Assembly: GCA_945873195.1 (NCBI GenBank) | Contig: CAMCDA010000029.1 | Location: 1-32,328, forward strand | Source of the DNA: Asaia bogorensis | Lineage (GTDB): Bacteria; Pseudomonadota; Alphaproteobacteria; Acetobacterales; Acetobacteraceae | Direction of reading: 5' to 3' | Length of the DNA stretch: 32,328 nucleotides | Part shown: positions 15,678-22,947 of the stretch, piece after piece | Position numbering within the stretch: position 1 is the first letter of the stretch | Layout: each line of letters starts with the position of its first letter | Made by a program: the position numbers and the translations under genes | Notes under the pieces: model-generated | What the model saw: the letters and a program-made list of their open reading frames with translations, nothing else | The model's database searches: none | What the model was told of the DNA's origin: nothing

Positions 15678-17306
15678 GTGTCGCTGCCGCCAATCGGATT
15701 CTGGAGCTATACGCGGGACGATGATGCTGCCTCGGAGGGGCGGCTGAGCGCCCTCCGCGAACGGCTATACGCGCAGTTGAAGCAGAATCTGGGTAAGCTC
15801 GACGTCCGGCTGTTCCAGGACATTGCCGCCATCCCGCCCGGCACGGAATGGCAGGTGCAGATCGAAAGCGCTTTGCGAGAGGCGTCGTTCCTGATCCCGA
15901 TCATCACGCCCGCGCTGCTGCACAGCCCCAATTGCGCGGACGAGATCAGGTATTTTCGGACATTGATGGAAGCGCGGGGTCGCAAGGACCTGATCCTGCC
16001 GATCTGTTTCAGGGACGTCTCGCGATTCAGCGGCGCTCGGCGGACCGAAATCCAAGATCCGGCGTTGTATGACTATCTGAAGACCGTCCAATGGGTCGAT
16101 TTTACGGATGTGGAAACGAAGGGTCTCGACACGCCGGAGATGCGGGAGCGGCTGAGGGCCTTTGCCACCCGGATCGAGGAAACGCTGTACCGGGTGGTGC
16201 CGGCGACTGTCCCCAAGACGCCGGTTGTTCCACCGGTGCGGCCCCAGGCAACGGCACCCGTGCCGGAGGGGGATGCGGAACCCCCTTCAGCCAGCGATAG
16301 GCACGTTCCGGGAGCGGGACCCTCCGCCGCCGCCGGGGCAATGGCGCCGGGACCGCCGGTGCCGGTAAAGCCCGGTTTCACACGGCGCATGTGGGCAGTC
16401 TCGGTTGGGCTCGTCGTACTGGGGATCGGAACCTGGGGCCTGCCACGAGTGTTCGAACATTTCAGCGCGGTGGAACAACGGGATACCTCCGGCCAATGGC
16501 ATCAGGCCCAGCCGCTAGACGTGACCGCACCGTCACAGCCCGCCACATCACCACCGGCCACGGCGAGGCCGATCCCGCGATGTGCAGTGTGCCCCGAGAT
16601 GGTCTCGATCCCAGGCGGCATGTTCAAGATGGGCGACAAGGAATGGTCAGACTCCCAACCGATCACGGACATGAAGATCGCGCCCTTCTTCATGGCCAAA
16701 TATCCGATCACCGTCGGGGAGTATCGCGCTTTCCTGACCGCCAGACCGGACCACCAGGCAGGGGAACAGTGGAAAGACAAGGCCAAGGACCCAGCGGCGC
16801 GGCTTCCCGCCGTCAAGGTCAGCCACAAAGATGCCCTGGCCTATATCGACTGGCTCAACGACACGATCCGGCCGCGTATTGAGGCCGGTCAGGAAACCGC
16901 GTATCGCCTGCCCAGCGAGGCTGAATGGGAATTCGCGGCCCGCGCGGGCAGCCCGGACGCCTATTTTTGGGGCGACCGTTTCGAGGATGGCGCGCGCTTT
17001 GTGCCACCTCGTGATAAAGGCCTCGTTCCCGCCGAGACGCTGGAGCCCAACAAATTCCAATTGCACGGCATGCTCGGCTTGGTCTGGCAGTGGACGGCGG
17101 ATCCCTGGCATCCTGATTATAAGGAACGACCACGCGACGGATCAGTTTGGACGACGGGCGGTGATCCCGTTCGTCGGGTCCTGCGCGGCGGTTCCTGGAG
17201 CATCGGTCCAAGGAACTTCCGCGCCGGCATTCGCAACTGCGGCGACGTCGTCGGCCGGCACTACGTCGTCGGCTTCCGTCCTGCCAGAACCTCTTTTACC
17301 CCCTGA
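15678..17306 (+). CDS. TIR domain - transmembrane - FGE-sulfatase domain protein, candidate DGR target
   Basis: This 542-residue three-part protein starts at GTG 15678. Residues 5-145 are a TIR domain: IGFWSYTRDDD, LDVRLFQDIAAIPPGTEW, ASFLIPIITPALLHS, and C86ADEIRYF with E89 in the position of the NADase catalytic Glu. A Pro/Ala-rich linker (174-232) leads to one helix, about 238-257, with FTRR before it, so TIR is predicted cytosolic and the rest periplasmic. From CAVCPEM (302-308) to the end is an FGE-sulfatase/C-type-lectin fold: IPGGMFKMGD, YPITVGEYRAF, YRLPSEAEWEFAARAG, GLVWQWTADPW, VLRGGSW ... GFR. The Cys pair expected in enzymatic FGE after GGSW is absent (SIGPRNFRAG), which suggests ligand binding rather than catalysis. 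Residues 508-531 have a pattern typical of retroelement-diversified regions. The role is probably sensing/defence-like, by inference. Confidence 0.88.
   Translation: MSLPPIGFWSYTRDDDAASEGRLSALRERLYAQLKQNLGKLDVRLFQDIAAIPPGTEWQVQIESALREASFLIPIITPALLHSPNCADEIRYFRTLMEARGRKDLILPICFRDVSRFSGARRTEIQDPALYDYLKTVQWVDFTDVETKGLDTPEMRERLRAFATRIEETLYRVVPATVPKTPVVPPVRPQATAPVPEGDAEPPSASDRHVPGAGPSAAAGAMAPGPPVPVKPGFTRRMWAVSVGLVVLGIGTWGLPRVFEHFSAVEQRDTSGQWHQAQPLDVTAPSQPATSPPATARPIPRCAVCPEMVSIPGGMFKMGDKEWSDSQPITDMKIAPFFMAKYPITVGEYRAFLTARPDHQAGEQWKDKAKDPAARLPAVKVSHKDALAYIDWLNDTIRPRIEAGQETAYRLPSEAEWEFAARAGSPDAYFWGDRFEDGARFVPPRDKGLVPAETLEPNKFQLHGMLGLVWQWTADPWHPDYKERPRDGSVWTTGGDPVRRVLRGGSWSIGPRNFRAGIRNCGDVVGRHYVVGFRPARTSFTP
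17196..17279 (+). other. Putative variable region (DGR-like) of the TIR-FGE gene
   Basis: Between the invariant TGG of GGSW and the CGT of GFR, sixteen codons at the usual variable positions (508-510, 514, 517-518, 521-526, 528-531) all end in C or T, for example CAC TAC GTC GTC. This is what random replacement of A in AAC/AAT template codons would give. High genomic GC favours C-ending codons anyway, so this is suggestive, not proof. No template repeat or reverse transcriptase is in the window. Confidence 0.4.
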
Positions 17307-17337
17307 ATCCTTACCTCCTTACCTCTTGGGGGGAAGT

Positions 17338-17380
17338 CCAGAAGGGGGTCTCCCCCTTCTGGTTTGAATCGATTTTTTTT
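17338..17380 (+). terminator. Strong 11-bp triloop hairpin and T-run after the TIR-FGE gene
   Basis: CCAGAAGGGGG (17338-17348), loop TCT, CCCCCTTCTGG (17352-17362) form a perfect stem. After ten bases comes a run of eight T (17373-17380). It lies 32 bp after the TIR-FGE stop, within the 194-bp gap to the convergent iorAB end. It acts most simply as a terminator; other readings are given in the findings. Confidence 0.7.
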
Positions 17381-17500
17381 CGCCCTGCCCCATGCGATCC
17401 GCCGAGCGTCTTACCCAGCAAGCGCCGGCCGAACGGATTTGCTGTCCCGGTCAGCCTGTGCCCGTCCGTTCCTCTCACGGACCGGGAAGGCCGCTATTCC

Positions 17501-20500
17501 CTACTCCGCCGCCATCGCCAGCGGGGCAGGCGGGGCGGCCAGCCGGTCCAGCAGCGCCCGCCGTTGCGCCTCGGCCTTCACCCGGTTGGCATCCTTCACC
17601 GGGCCAAACCCCCGGATCATGTCCGGCACGCCGGCCAGTTCCAGCGCCGTCATCAGCGTCTCCGGCCGCAGCGACCCGGCGATCGTGCGGAGATCGCCGA
17701 CATACTGCTCGATCAACGCCCGTTCCGCCTGCCGTTCGGCCTGACCCCCAAACACATCGAACCCGGTCCCGCGCAGCCGCTTGCCGTGCCGCAGCAGCCG
17801 GAATAGCGGCAGAGCCACCCAGCCCGGGATCGCCATCTTCTTCCGCCGCCCTGTCGCCGGGTCCATCCGCGCGATGACGGGCGGGGAGAGGTGGAACACC
17901 GCCCCCTCCGCATAGGTCGCCTCGGTGTGCATCCGGGCAACCTCGTACTCGTCCTTGTAGGCCATCAGGCGGAACAGGTTCTCGGCCGCCACGCGGGTCA
18001 ACGGACCGGCCTCGCCCGAGAAACGAACCTCCGCCTCCGCCAATTCGGCCAGGATGGCGCGGTAGCGGGCGGCATAGGCGTCGTCCTGATAGGTCACCAG
18101 CGCCTTGGTCCGGGCGGCGATCAGGGCATCCAGGCTCTCCGGCGCCGATTGGGTCGTTCCGGTCAGGATATCATCCGCCAGACCAGGGTTATGCGCCAGG
18201 ATGCGGCCCCACAGGAACGCCCGCCGGTTCAGCCCGACGGCGGCGCCGTTGAGTTCGATCGCGCGCAGGATCGCCTCCTGCCCCACCGGCACCAGCCCGC
18301 GCTGCCAGGCGAGGCCCAGCATCAACGTGTTCATCGCCTGGGCGTTGCCGAACAGCCGCTCCGCCAGCCGCACCCCGTGCAGCCAGCTTGACCGGCCGGC
18401 ATCCGTCACCTTCTCGATCGTCCGCTTGTGCAGCAGCGCGTCGATCGACAGCGCCGCATCGCGCTTGAAGTCCGCGTTCACCGCCAGATCGAGGTTGCCG
18501 ATCACGGCCGCGGTCTTCGCGTTCCGCTCCAGCACCCCCGCCTGGCACGCCACCGCGAGGTCGGCCGCCAGCATCAGATCGCCCATGCCGATCGGGATGC
18601 GCACGACATCGAGGCTGTCCTCGTTCGCCGCGATCTGCACATGCGCGACCACCGCGCCGTTCTTCTGCGCCAGCCCGGTGAAGTCGAGCGTCTTCACCGC
18701 CCGCCCCTCCAGATGCGCCGCCATGGCCAGGATCGCGCCGGCGGTGACGATGCCGCCGCCGCCGATGCCGGCGAACAGGCCGCGCCAGACGGTCAGATCG
18801 GGCAGGGTCGGCAAGGGCAAAGCGGCGCCAAGATCGGCCTCCCGTGCCTGCCAATGCGTGTCGATATCCGGGGCCGCGGGCGCGCCGGGCAGGGTCACGA
18901 AGCTCGGGCAGAAGCCTTTCAGGCATGACAGATCGACGTTGCAGCTTGTCGGGTTGATGCGGCGCTTGCGGCCGAGGGTGGTCTCCACCGGCTCGATCGC
19001 GATGCAGCCGGATTGGGTGGTGCAGTCGCCGCAGTTCTCACAGACGGATTCGTTGATCACGACATGGCGCGTGGCGGGAGTCATGGACCCCCGCTTGCGC
19101 CGGCGCCGCTTCTCGGTCGCGCAGACCTGGTCGTAGATCAGGACGGACGTGCCATCGTATTCGCGCAGGTCGCGCTGCACGGCGTCCAGTTCGTCCCGCG
19201 TGTGCAATGTCACGCCCTTGGGCAGCATCGATACGGGCGGCAAACGTTCCGCGTCATCGGCGACGATGGCGATGCGCCGCACGCCCTCGGCCGAACATTG
19301 GGCGGCCAGGGAAACGACGGTGGGTCCGCCCTCGGCCGGCTGCCCGCCGGTCATGGCGACGGCGTCATTGAACAGCAGCTTGTAGGTCATGCGTGCCTTG
19401 GCGGCGACGGCCTGGCGGATCGCCATGACCCCGGAGTGCATGTAGGTCCCGTCGCCCATGTTGGCGAACATGTGCTTCATGTCGGTGAAGTTCGACAGCC
19501 CGACCCAGGGCGCACCCTCGCCGCCCATCTGCGTGAAGGTGCGGGTCTGGTCGCCATTGTCGAGCGCCATGAAGTGGCAGCCGATCCCGGCGGAGGCAAA
19601 GCTGCCATCCGGCAGTTTGGTCGATGTCGCGTGCGGGCAGCCGGCGCAGAAGGCGGGGATGCGCCGCATCAGCCCGCCCGGACGATCCACCTTGGTCGGA
19701 GGCGCCGCGTTCGGCACGTTCAGCCCGTTGGCGCCGAGGAATTTCGCCATCCCGCCGGCCACGATCTCGGGCGAGAGTTCCATCAGCGCGGATAGCAATG
19801 GTTCGCCGTTCGGCATGGTCTTGCCGCTGATCGTCGGGCGTTCGTCCGCCGGCAGATGATACAGCGCGTCGCGGATCTGCGATTCGACGAAGGAACGCTT
19901 TTCCTCGATCACCAGGATCGCGCGCTTGCCGCGGGCGAATTCGCGCAGACCCTCCGTCTCCAGCGGCCAGGTCATGGCGACCTTGTAGATCGCGAGCTGC
20001 GGATGGGTGTCCAACCCCAGCCGGCGCAGGGCGTGCATCGTGTCCTCATGCGCCTTGCCGATGGTGACGAGGCCGATCGGGGCGTCGGCGCCGCCGCTGA
20101 TCAGGCGATCCAGCCGGTTGGCCCGCGCCCAGGCGAGCATGGCGGGCATCCGCTCCTCGATCATCCGGCGTTCGAGTTCGGCGCGTTCGGCGGGGAATTT
20201 CAGCGAGTGGTCGATGTTCAGCCCATGCGCCGGCAGCGGGAAATCCGGCACGTTCCAGGGGCGATGGGCGTGGATGATGGCGGTCGCCGCCTGCTCCATC
20301 GTTTCGGCGGTGGTCTTCATCGCGACCCACAGGCCCGAATACCGCGACATGGCCCAGCCGGCGAGGCCGAGGTCCATCACGTCCTGCACGGACGAGGGGT
20401 TGAGGATGGGCATGAACACGCTTTCGAATACGTGCTCGGTCTGATGCGGATAGGTGGAGGAATGGGCGCCGTGGTCGTCGCCCGAAACCGCCAGCACGCC

Positions 20501-20938
20501 GCCGTGCCGATGCGTGCCGGCGAAGTTGGCGCAGTGGAACGCATCCCCCGCGCGGTCCACGCCCGGCCCCTTGCCGTACCACATGCCGAAGACGCCATCG
20601 ACGTTCTTGCCGGGAAACGCATCCAGTTCCTGGGTGCCAAGCAGCATGGTGGCGGCGAGGTCCTCGTTGACGCCGGGTTCGAACTTGATGCCCGCGGCGT
20701 CCATCATCTTGCGCCGGCTCCAAAGCTCCCGATCCAGCATGCCGAGCGGGGAGCCGCGATAGCCGGAGACGAAGCCGCCGGTATTGAGGCCGGCCGCCTG
20801 GTCGAGGCGGCGTTGTTCGAGGAACAGGCGCAGCAGGGCCTGGATGCCGGTCAGCAGAACGGGCCGATCCAGATCGGTAAAGCGCGAATCGAGGGTGATG
20901 TCGCTGACGGGCCGACCGGGGGCAATGCCAATGTCCAT
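17501..20938 (-). CDS. Indolepyruvate ferredoxin oxidoreductase, fused alpha-beta (IorAB)
   Basis: This 1145-residue cytosolic 2-oxoacid oxidoreductase converts aryl-pyruvates plus CoA to aryl-acetyl-CoA, CO2 and reduced ferredoxin. It is a natural fusion. The N-terminal pyrimidine/TPP-type part (about 25-420) begins VLLTGIQALLRLFLEQ. The TPP-binding half has FCAGCPHATS, GIGCHFMALDNGD and MGDGTYMHSGVMAIRQA. A ferredoxin-like cluster region follows at about 632-690 (CENCGDC, SGC, then TSCNVDLSC and GFCPSF). The gamma/beta-type domain starts at about 740 with GIGGGGIVTAGAILAMA. A long C-terminal extension of the aerobic proteobacterial form completes it. AGGATG precedes the ATG at 20938. It is transcribed away from the paa genes, across the stem-loop array. 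Confidence 0.93.
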   Translation of the reverse strand: MDIGIAPGRPVSDITLDSRFTDLDRPVLLTGIQALLRLFLEQRRLDQAAGLNTGGFVSGYRGSPLGMLDRELWSRRKMMDAAGIKFEPGVNEDLAATMLLGTQELDAFPGKNVDGVFGMWYGKGPGVDRAGDAFHCANFAGTHRHGGVLAVSGDDHGAHSSTYPHQTEHVFESVFMPILNPSSVQDVMDLGLAGWAMSRYSGLWVAMKTTAETMEQAATAIIHAHRPWNVPDFPLPAHGLNIDHSLKFPAERAELERRMIEERMPAMLAWARANRLDRLISGGADAPIGLVTIGKAHEDTMHALRRLGLDTHPQLAIYKVAMTWPLETEGLREFARGKRAILVIEEKRSFVESQIRDALYHLPADERPTISGKTMPNGEPLLSALMELSPEIVAGGMAKFLGANGLNVPNAAPPTKVDRPGGLMRRIPAFCAGCPHATSTKLPDGSFASAGIGCHFMALDNGDQTRTFTQMGGEGAPWVGLSNFTDMKHMFANMGDGTYMHSGVMAIRQAVAAKARMTYKLLFNDAVAMTGGQPAEGGPTVVSLAAQCSAEGVRRIAIVADDAERLPPVSMLPKGVTLHTRDELDAVQRDLREYDGTSVLIYDQVCATEKRRRRKRGSMTPATRHVVINESVCENCGDCTTQSGCIAIEPVETTLGRKRRINPTSCNVDLSCLKGFCPSFVTLPGAPAAPDIDTHWQAREADLGAALPLPTLPDLTVWRGLFAGIGGGGIVTAGAILAMAAHLEGRAVKTLDFTGLAQKNGAVVAHVQIAANEDSLDVVRIPIGMGDLMLAADLAVACQAGVLERNAKTAAVIGNLDLAVNADFKRDAALSIDALLHKRTIEKVTDAGRSSWLHGVRLAERLFGNAQAMNTLMLGLAWQRGLVPVGQEAILRAIELNGAAVGLNRRAFLWGRILAHNPGLADDILTGTTQSAPESLDALIAARTKALVTYQDDAYAARYRAILAELAEAEVRFSGEAGPLTRVAAENLFRLMAYKDEYEVARMHTEATYAEGAVFHLSPPVIARMDPATGRRKKMAIPGWVALPLFRLLRHGKRLRGTGFDVFGGQAERQAERALIEQYVGDLRTIAGSLRPETLMTALELAGVPDMIRGFGPVKDANRVKAEAQRRALLDRLAAPPAPLAMAAE

Positions 20939-21012
20939 GAACGCACATCCTGCTGGGTGGCCTGAGCTTATTGCAGTTGGGGGGCGTCACGAAAGGTGAA
21001 AGGGGGAAGGGA

Positions 21013-21237
21013 TGGGGTTTCACCCCAGGCCCCGACCAGGGACGCTGTCCCTGGACCCGGCCAAGGGCACAGCCCTTGGAACCACTCCGTTGGGGGCATT
21101 CTGGGAGGGGCTGAGGCTGTGGTTGAGACATCACCTCAGCCCCTCCCAGAATCCCCCCAATAAATGGGTTCTAAGGGCTCCGCCCTTAGTGGGGGTCTCG
21201 GGGGCAAAGCCCCGAGCGGGGTTTGAGGCGGAGCCCC
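21013..21237. repeat. Cluster of stem-loops between iorAB and the HicA-like gene
   Basis: Within the 386-bp gene-free stretch 20939-21324, hairpins follow one another: TGGGGT/ACCCCA (21013-21027), CCAGGGAC/GTCCCTGG with loop GCT (21036-21054), CCAAGGGC/GCCCTTGG with loop ACA (21061-21079), a 27-bp-arm inverted repeat (21090-21160), CTAAGGGC/GCCCTTAG with loop TCC (21171-21189), CTCGGGG(G)C/GCCCCGAG with loop AAA (21197-21216), and a weaker GGGG/CCCC pair ending at 21237. Most have 8-bp stems and three-base loops but different sequences. I see no gene in the stretch. Confidence 0.85.
21090..21160. repeat. 27-bp-arm inverted repeat with 17-nt loop
   Basis: Arms 21090-21116 and 21134-21160 are complementary at 26 of 27 positions; the exception is C21097 opposite C21153. 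The loop is 21117-21133. The arms begin TTGGGGG and end GGGGCTGAGG. It sits inside the stem-loop cluster. Confidence 0.9.
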
Positions 21238-21324
21238 ATCCCTTCCTCCATTGACCTGCGTCAAGGACCGCCGACCCACAATCGGGCTTCATGGGGTCAT
21301 CGACAGAGAGGGAGTCCCCAATTC

Positions 21325-21591
21325 ATGAACCACAAGCACCGTGCCGTTCTGCACAGCCTGTTCGCCCATCCGATCAGCAGCAACATCGACCCGAAGCTGG
21401 TCCGCTCCGTTTTGGAGGAGATCGGCGCCGAGATCTCTCATGGCGGGCATGGGCAGTTGATGGTCAAGCTCAACGGGCATACGCATGGGTTTCACGACAC
21501 GCATCACAGCCTCTCGAAGGACGAGGTTTCCTCGGTCCGGAAGTTCCTGGAAAGCGCGGGCGTCGACCCGGCGCGCGATTACCCGCTTTAG
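21325..21591 (+). CDS. HicA-like small protein, orphan
   Basis: This 88-residue basic, His-rich protein follows the HicA mRNA-interferase pattern: a short leader HKHRAVLHSLFAHPIS, then KLVRSVLEEIGAEIS, a central turn GGHGQLMVKLNGH in place of the G-S-R/H segment that holds the HicA catalytic His, HGFHDTHH, and a final helix VSSVRKFLESAGV. Typical HicA proteins are 60-90 residues with a dsRBD-like fold. No HicB follows; the next gene (paaG) starts 133 bp away. A lone toxin would need to be weak, inactive or neutralised elsewhere, and the match is moderate, so toxin activity is not claimed. GGGAG lies about 12 nt before the ATG. Confidence 0.7.
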   Translation: MNHKHRAVLHSLFAHPISSNIDPKLVRSVLEEIGAEISHGGHGQLMVKLNGHTHGFHDTHHSLSKDEVSSVRKFLESAGVDPARDYPL

Positions 21592-21639
21592 GTCAGGCCG
21601 CTTTACGTCAGGGCCGGGGCCGTTTCGCGGCCTGGTGGA

Positions 21640-21664
21640 GCACGGTTGGAAAAGACCGTGCTTT
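21640..21664 (+). terminator. Weak hairpin after the HicA-like gene
   Basis: GCACGGT (21640-21646) pairs with ACCGTGC (21655-21661) around TGGAAAAG, followed by TTT. It lies 49 bp after the stop and 60 bp before paaG. It may separate the two transcription units. Confidence 0.35.
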
Positions 21665-21724
21665 CCCTGATACAACGCCTTCCGAACCGGGCCCCAGCGC
21701 CCGACCATCCGGGAGGGGCTTGCA

Positions 21725-22513
21725 ATGACCGACGATATTCGCGTGGAGCGGCAGGACGGCTGGTGCCGGCTGGTGATGAATCGGCCCGAAAAGCTGAACG
21801 CCGTGAACGCCCCCATGCTGCTGCGCCTGATCGCGGCAATCGATGAAGCCGAAGCCGATCCCGCCACCCGCGCCGTGCTGCTGACGGGAGAGGGACGGGG
21901 CTTCTGCTCGGGCCAGGAATTGGGCCCCGACGTGACGCCAGGGCCGAACGGGCCGCCCGATCTGGAGGCTCTGGCCGGCACCTACCATCACGAAGTCGTC
22001 CGCCGCATCCGGGCATCACGGCTGCCATTCGTCGCGGCGGTGAACGGGGTGGCCGCGGGGGCCGGGGCCAGTTTCGCGCTGGCCTGCGACATCGTCCTGG
22101 CGGCGAAATCCGCGCGCTTCGTGCAGGCCTTCGTGCGGATCGGCCTGGTGCCGGATTCGGGCGCGACCTTCCTGCTCACCCACACGATCGGCGAAGCCCG
22201 CGCCCGCGCCCTCGCCATGTTCGGCGACGCCATTGATGCCGAGACGGCGGCCGGCTGGGGGATGATCTGGCGGGCCGTGGAAGACGCGGACCTGGCGGCG
22301 GAGGCTGAAAAGCTGACCGCGCAACTGGCCCGCGGACCCACGGCGTCGCTGGCGGCCATGAAGAAACTGTTCGCCGTCGCCGGCACCAACACGCTGGACG
22401 CGCAGCTTGATCTGGAGGCGAGGCTGCAGGGCGATGCCGGCCGGTCCGCGGACTTCGCCGAGGGCGTGCAGGCGTTCCGGGAAAAGCGGCCGCCGGTTTT
22501 CCGGGGGCAATGA
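21725..22513 (+). CDS. paaG: Enoyl-CoA hydratase/isomerase family protein, PaaG-like
   Basis: This 262-residue crotonase-fold enzyme, by context and sequence, is the ring-opening isomerase of phenylacetate catabolism (ring-1,2-epoxyphenylacetyl-CoA to oxepin-CoA). The oxyanion-hole segments are GRGFCSGQEL (57-66) and NGVAAGAGASFALACD (107-122). The acidic residue typical of PaaG/isomerases is in LVPDSGATF (D144). AGAGASFALACDIVLAA closely follows PaaG proteins. It heads a compact operon; its TGA overlaps the paaI ATG by 4 bp. GGGAGG lies upstream of the ATG. A generic enoyl-CoA hydratase is the alternative, made less likely by its partners. Confidence 0.87.
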   Translation: MTDDIRVERQDGWCRLVMNRPEKLNAVNAPMLLRLIAAIDEAEADPATRAVLLTGEGRGFCSGQELGPDVTPGPNGPPDLEALAGTYHHEVVRRIRASRLPFVAAVNGVAAGAGASFALACDIVLAAKSARFVQAFVRIGLVPDSGATFLLTHTIGEARARALAMFGDAIDAETAAGWGMIWRAVEDADLAAEAEKLTAQLARGPTASLAAMKKLFAVAGTNTLDAQLDLEARLQGDAGRSADFAEGVQAFREKRPPVFRGQ

Positions 22514-22944
22514 TGCGTTCTCCCGCCGAGATGGCGCGGGCCTGCGCGGAGGCGATGCTGCGCGAGGACCGCGCGACGCATGGGCTGGGCATCGCGTTGG
22601 ATGATGTCGGGCCTGGTTCGGCGCGGATGTCGATGACCGTGCGGCCCGACATGGTGAATGGGCATGGCATCTGCCATGGCGGGTTCATCTTCACGCTTGC
22701 TGATTCGACCTTCGCCTTTGCCTGCAACGCCTACGGCGACCGCGCGGTGGCGCACCACAACGAGATCACCTTTGTTCGCCCGGGGCGCCTCGGCGAAACG
22801 CTGACCGCCACCGCCGAGGAGCGGGTGCGCGCGGGTCGCTCCGGTATCTACGACGTGCGGGTGACCGGGGCGGATGGCGGTGTCGTTGCCGAGATGCGCG
22901 GCCATTCCCGCCTGAGTGGCGGGCGTTTCTTCGCGGAGGGTTGA
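22510..22944 (+). CDS. paaI: Hydroxyphenylacetyl-CoA thioesterase PaaI
   Basis: This 144-residue hot-dog-fold thioesterase removes CoA from stalled ring-hydroxylated phenylacetyl-CoA intermediates. The family core NGHGICHGGFIFTLADSTFA (50-69) includes the catalytic Asp of PaaI (D65) and the adjacent Gly pair. AVAHHNEITFVRPGRLGE and the closing GHSR are also conserved. The length matches PaaI (about 140). Tandem ATGs occur at 22510/22513; the first overlaps the paaG stop (ATGA). The gap to paaK is 3 bp. Confidence 0.92.
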   Translation: MMRSPAEMARACAEAMLREDRATHGLGIALDDVGPGSARMSMTVRPDMVNGHGICHGGFIFTLADSTFAFACNAYGDRAVAHHNEITFVRPGRLGETLTATAEERVRAGRSGIYDVRVTGADGGVVAEMRGHSRLSGGRFFAEG

Positions 22945-22947
22945 CCC

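Noticed and set aside
21013-21237. CRISPR array
   Set aside because: The stem-loops differ in sequence and there are no regular identical direct repeats or spacers, and no cas genes.
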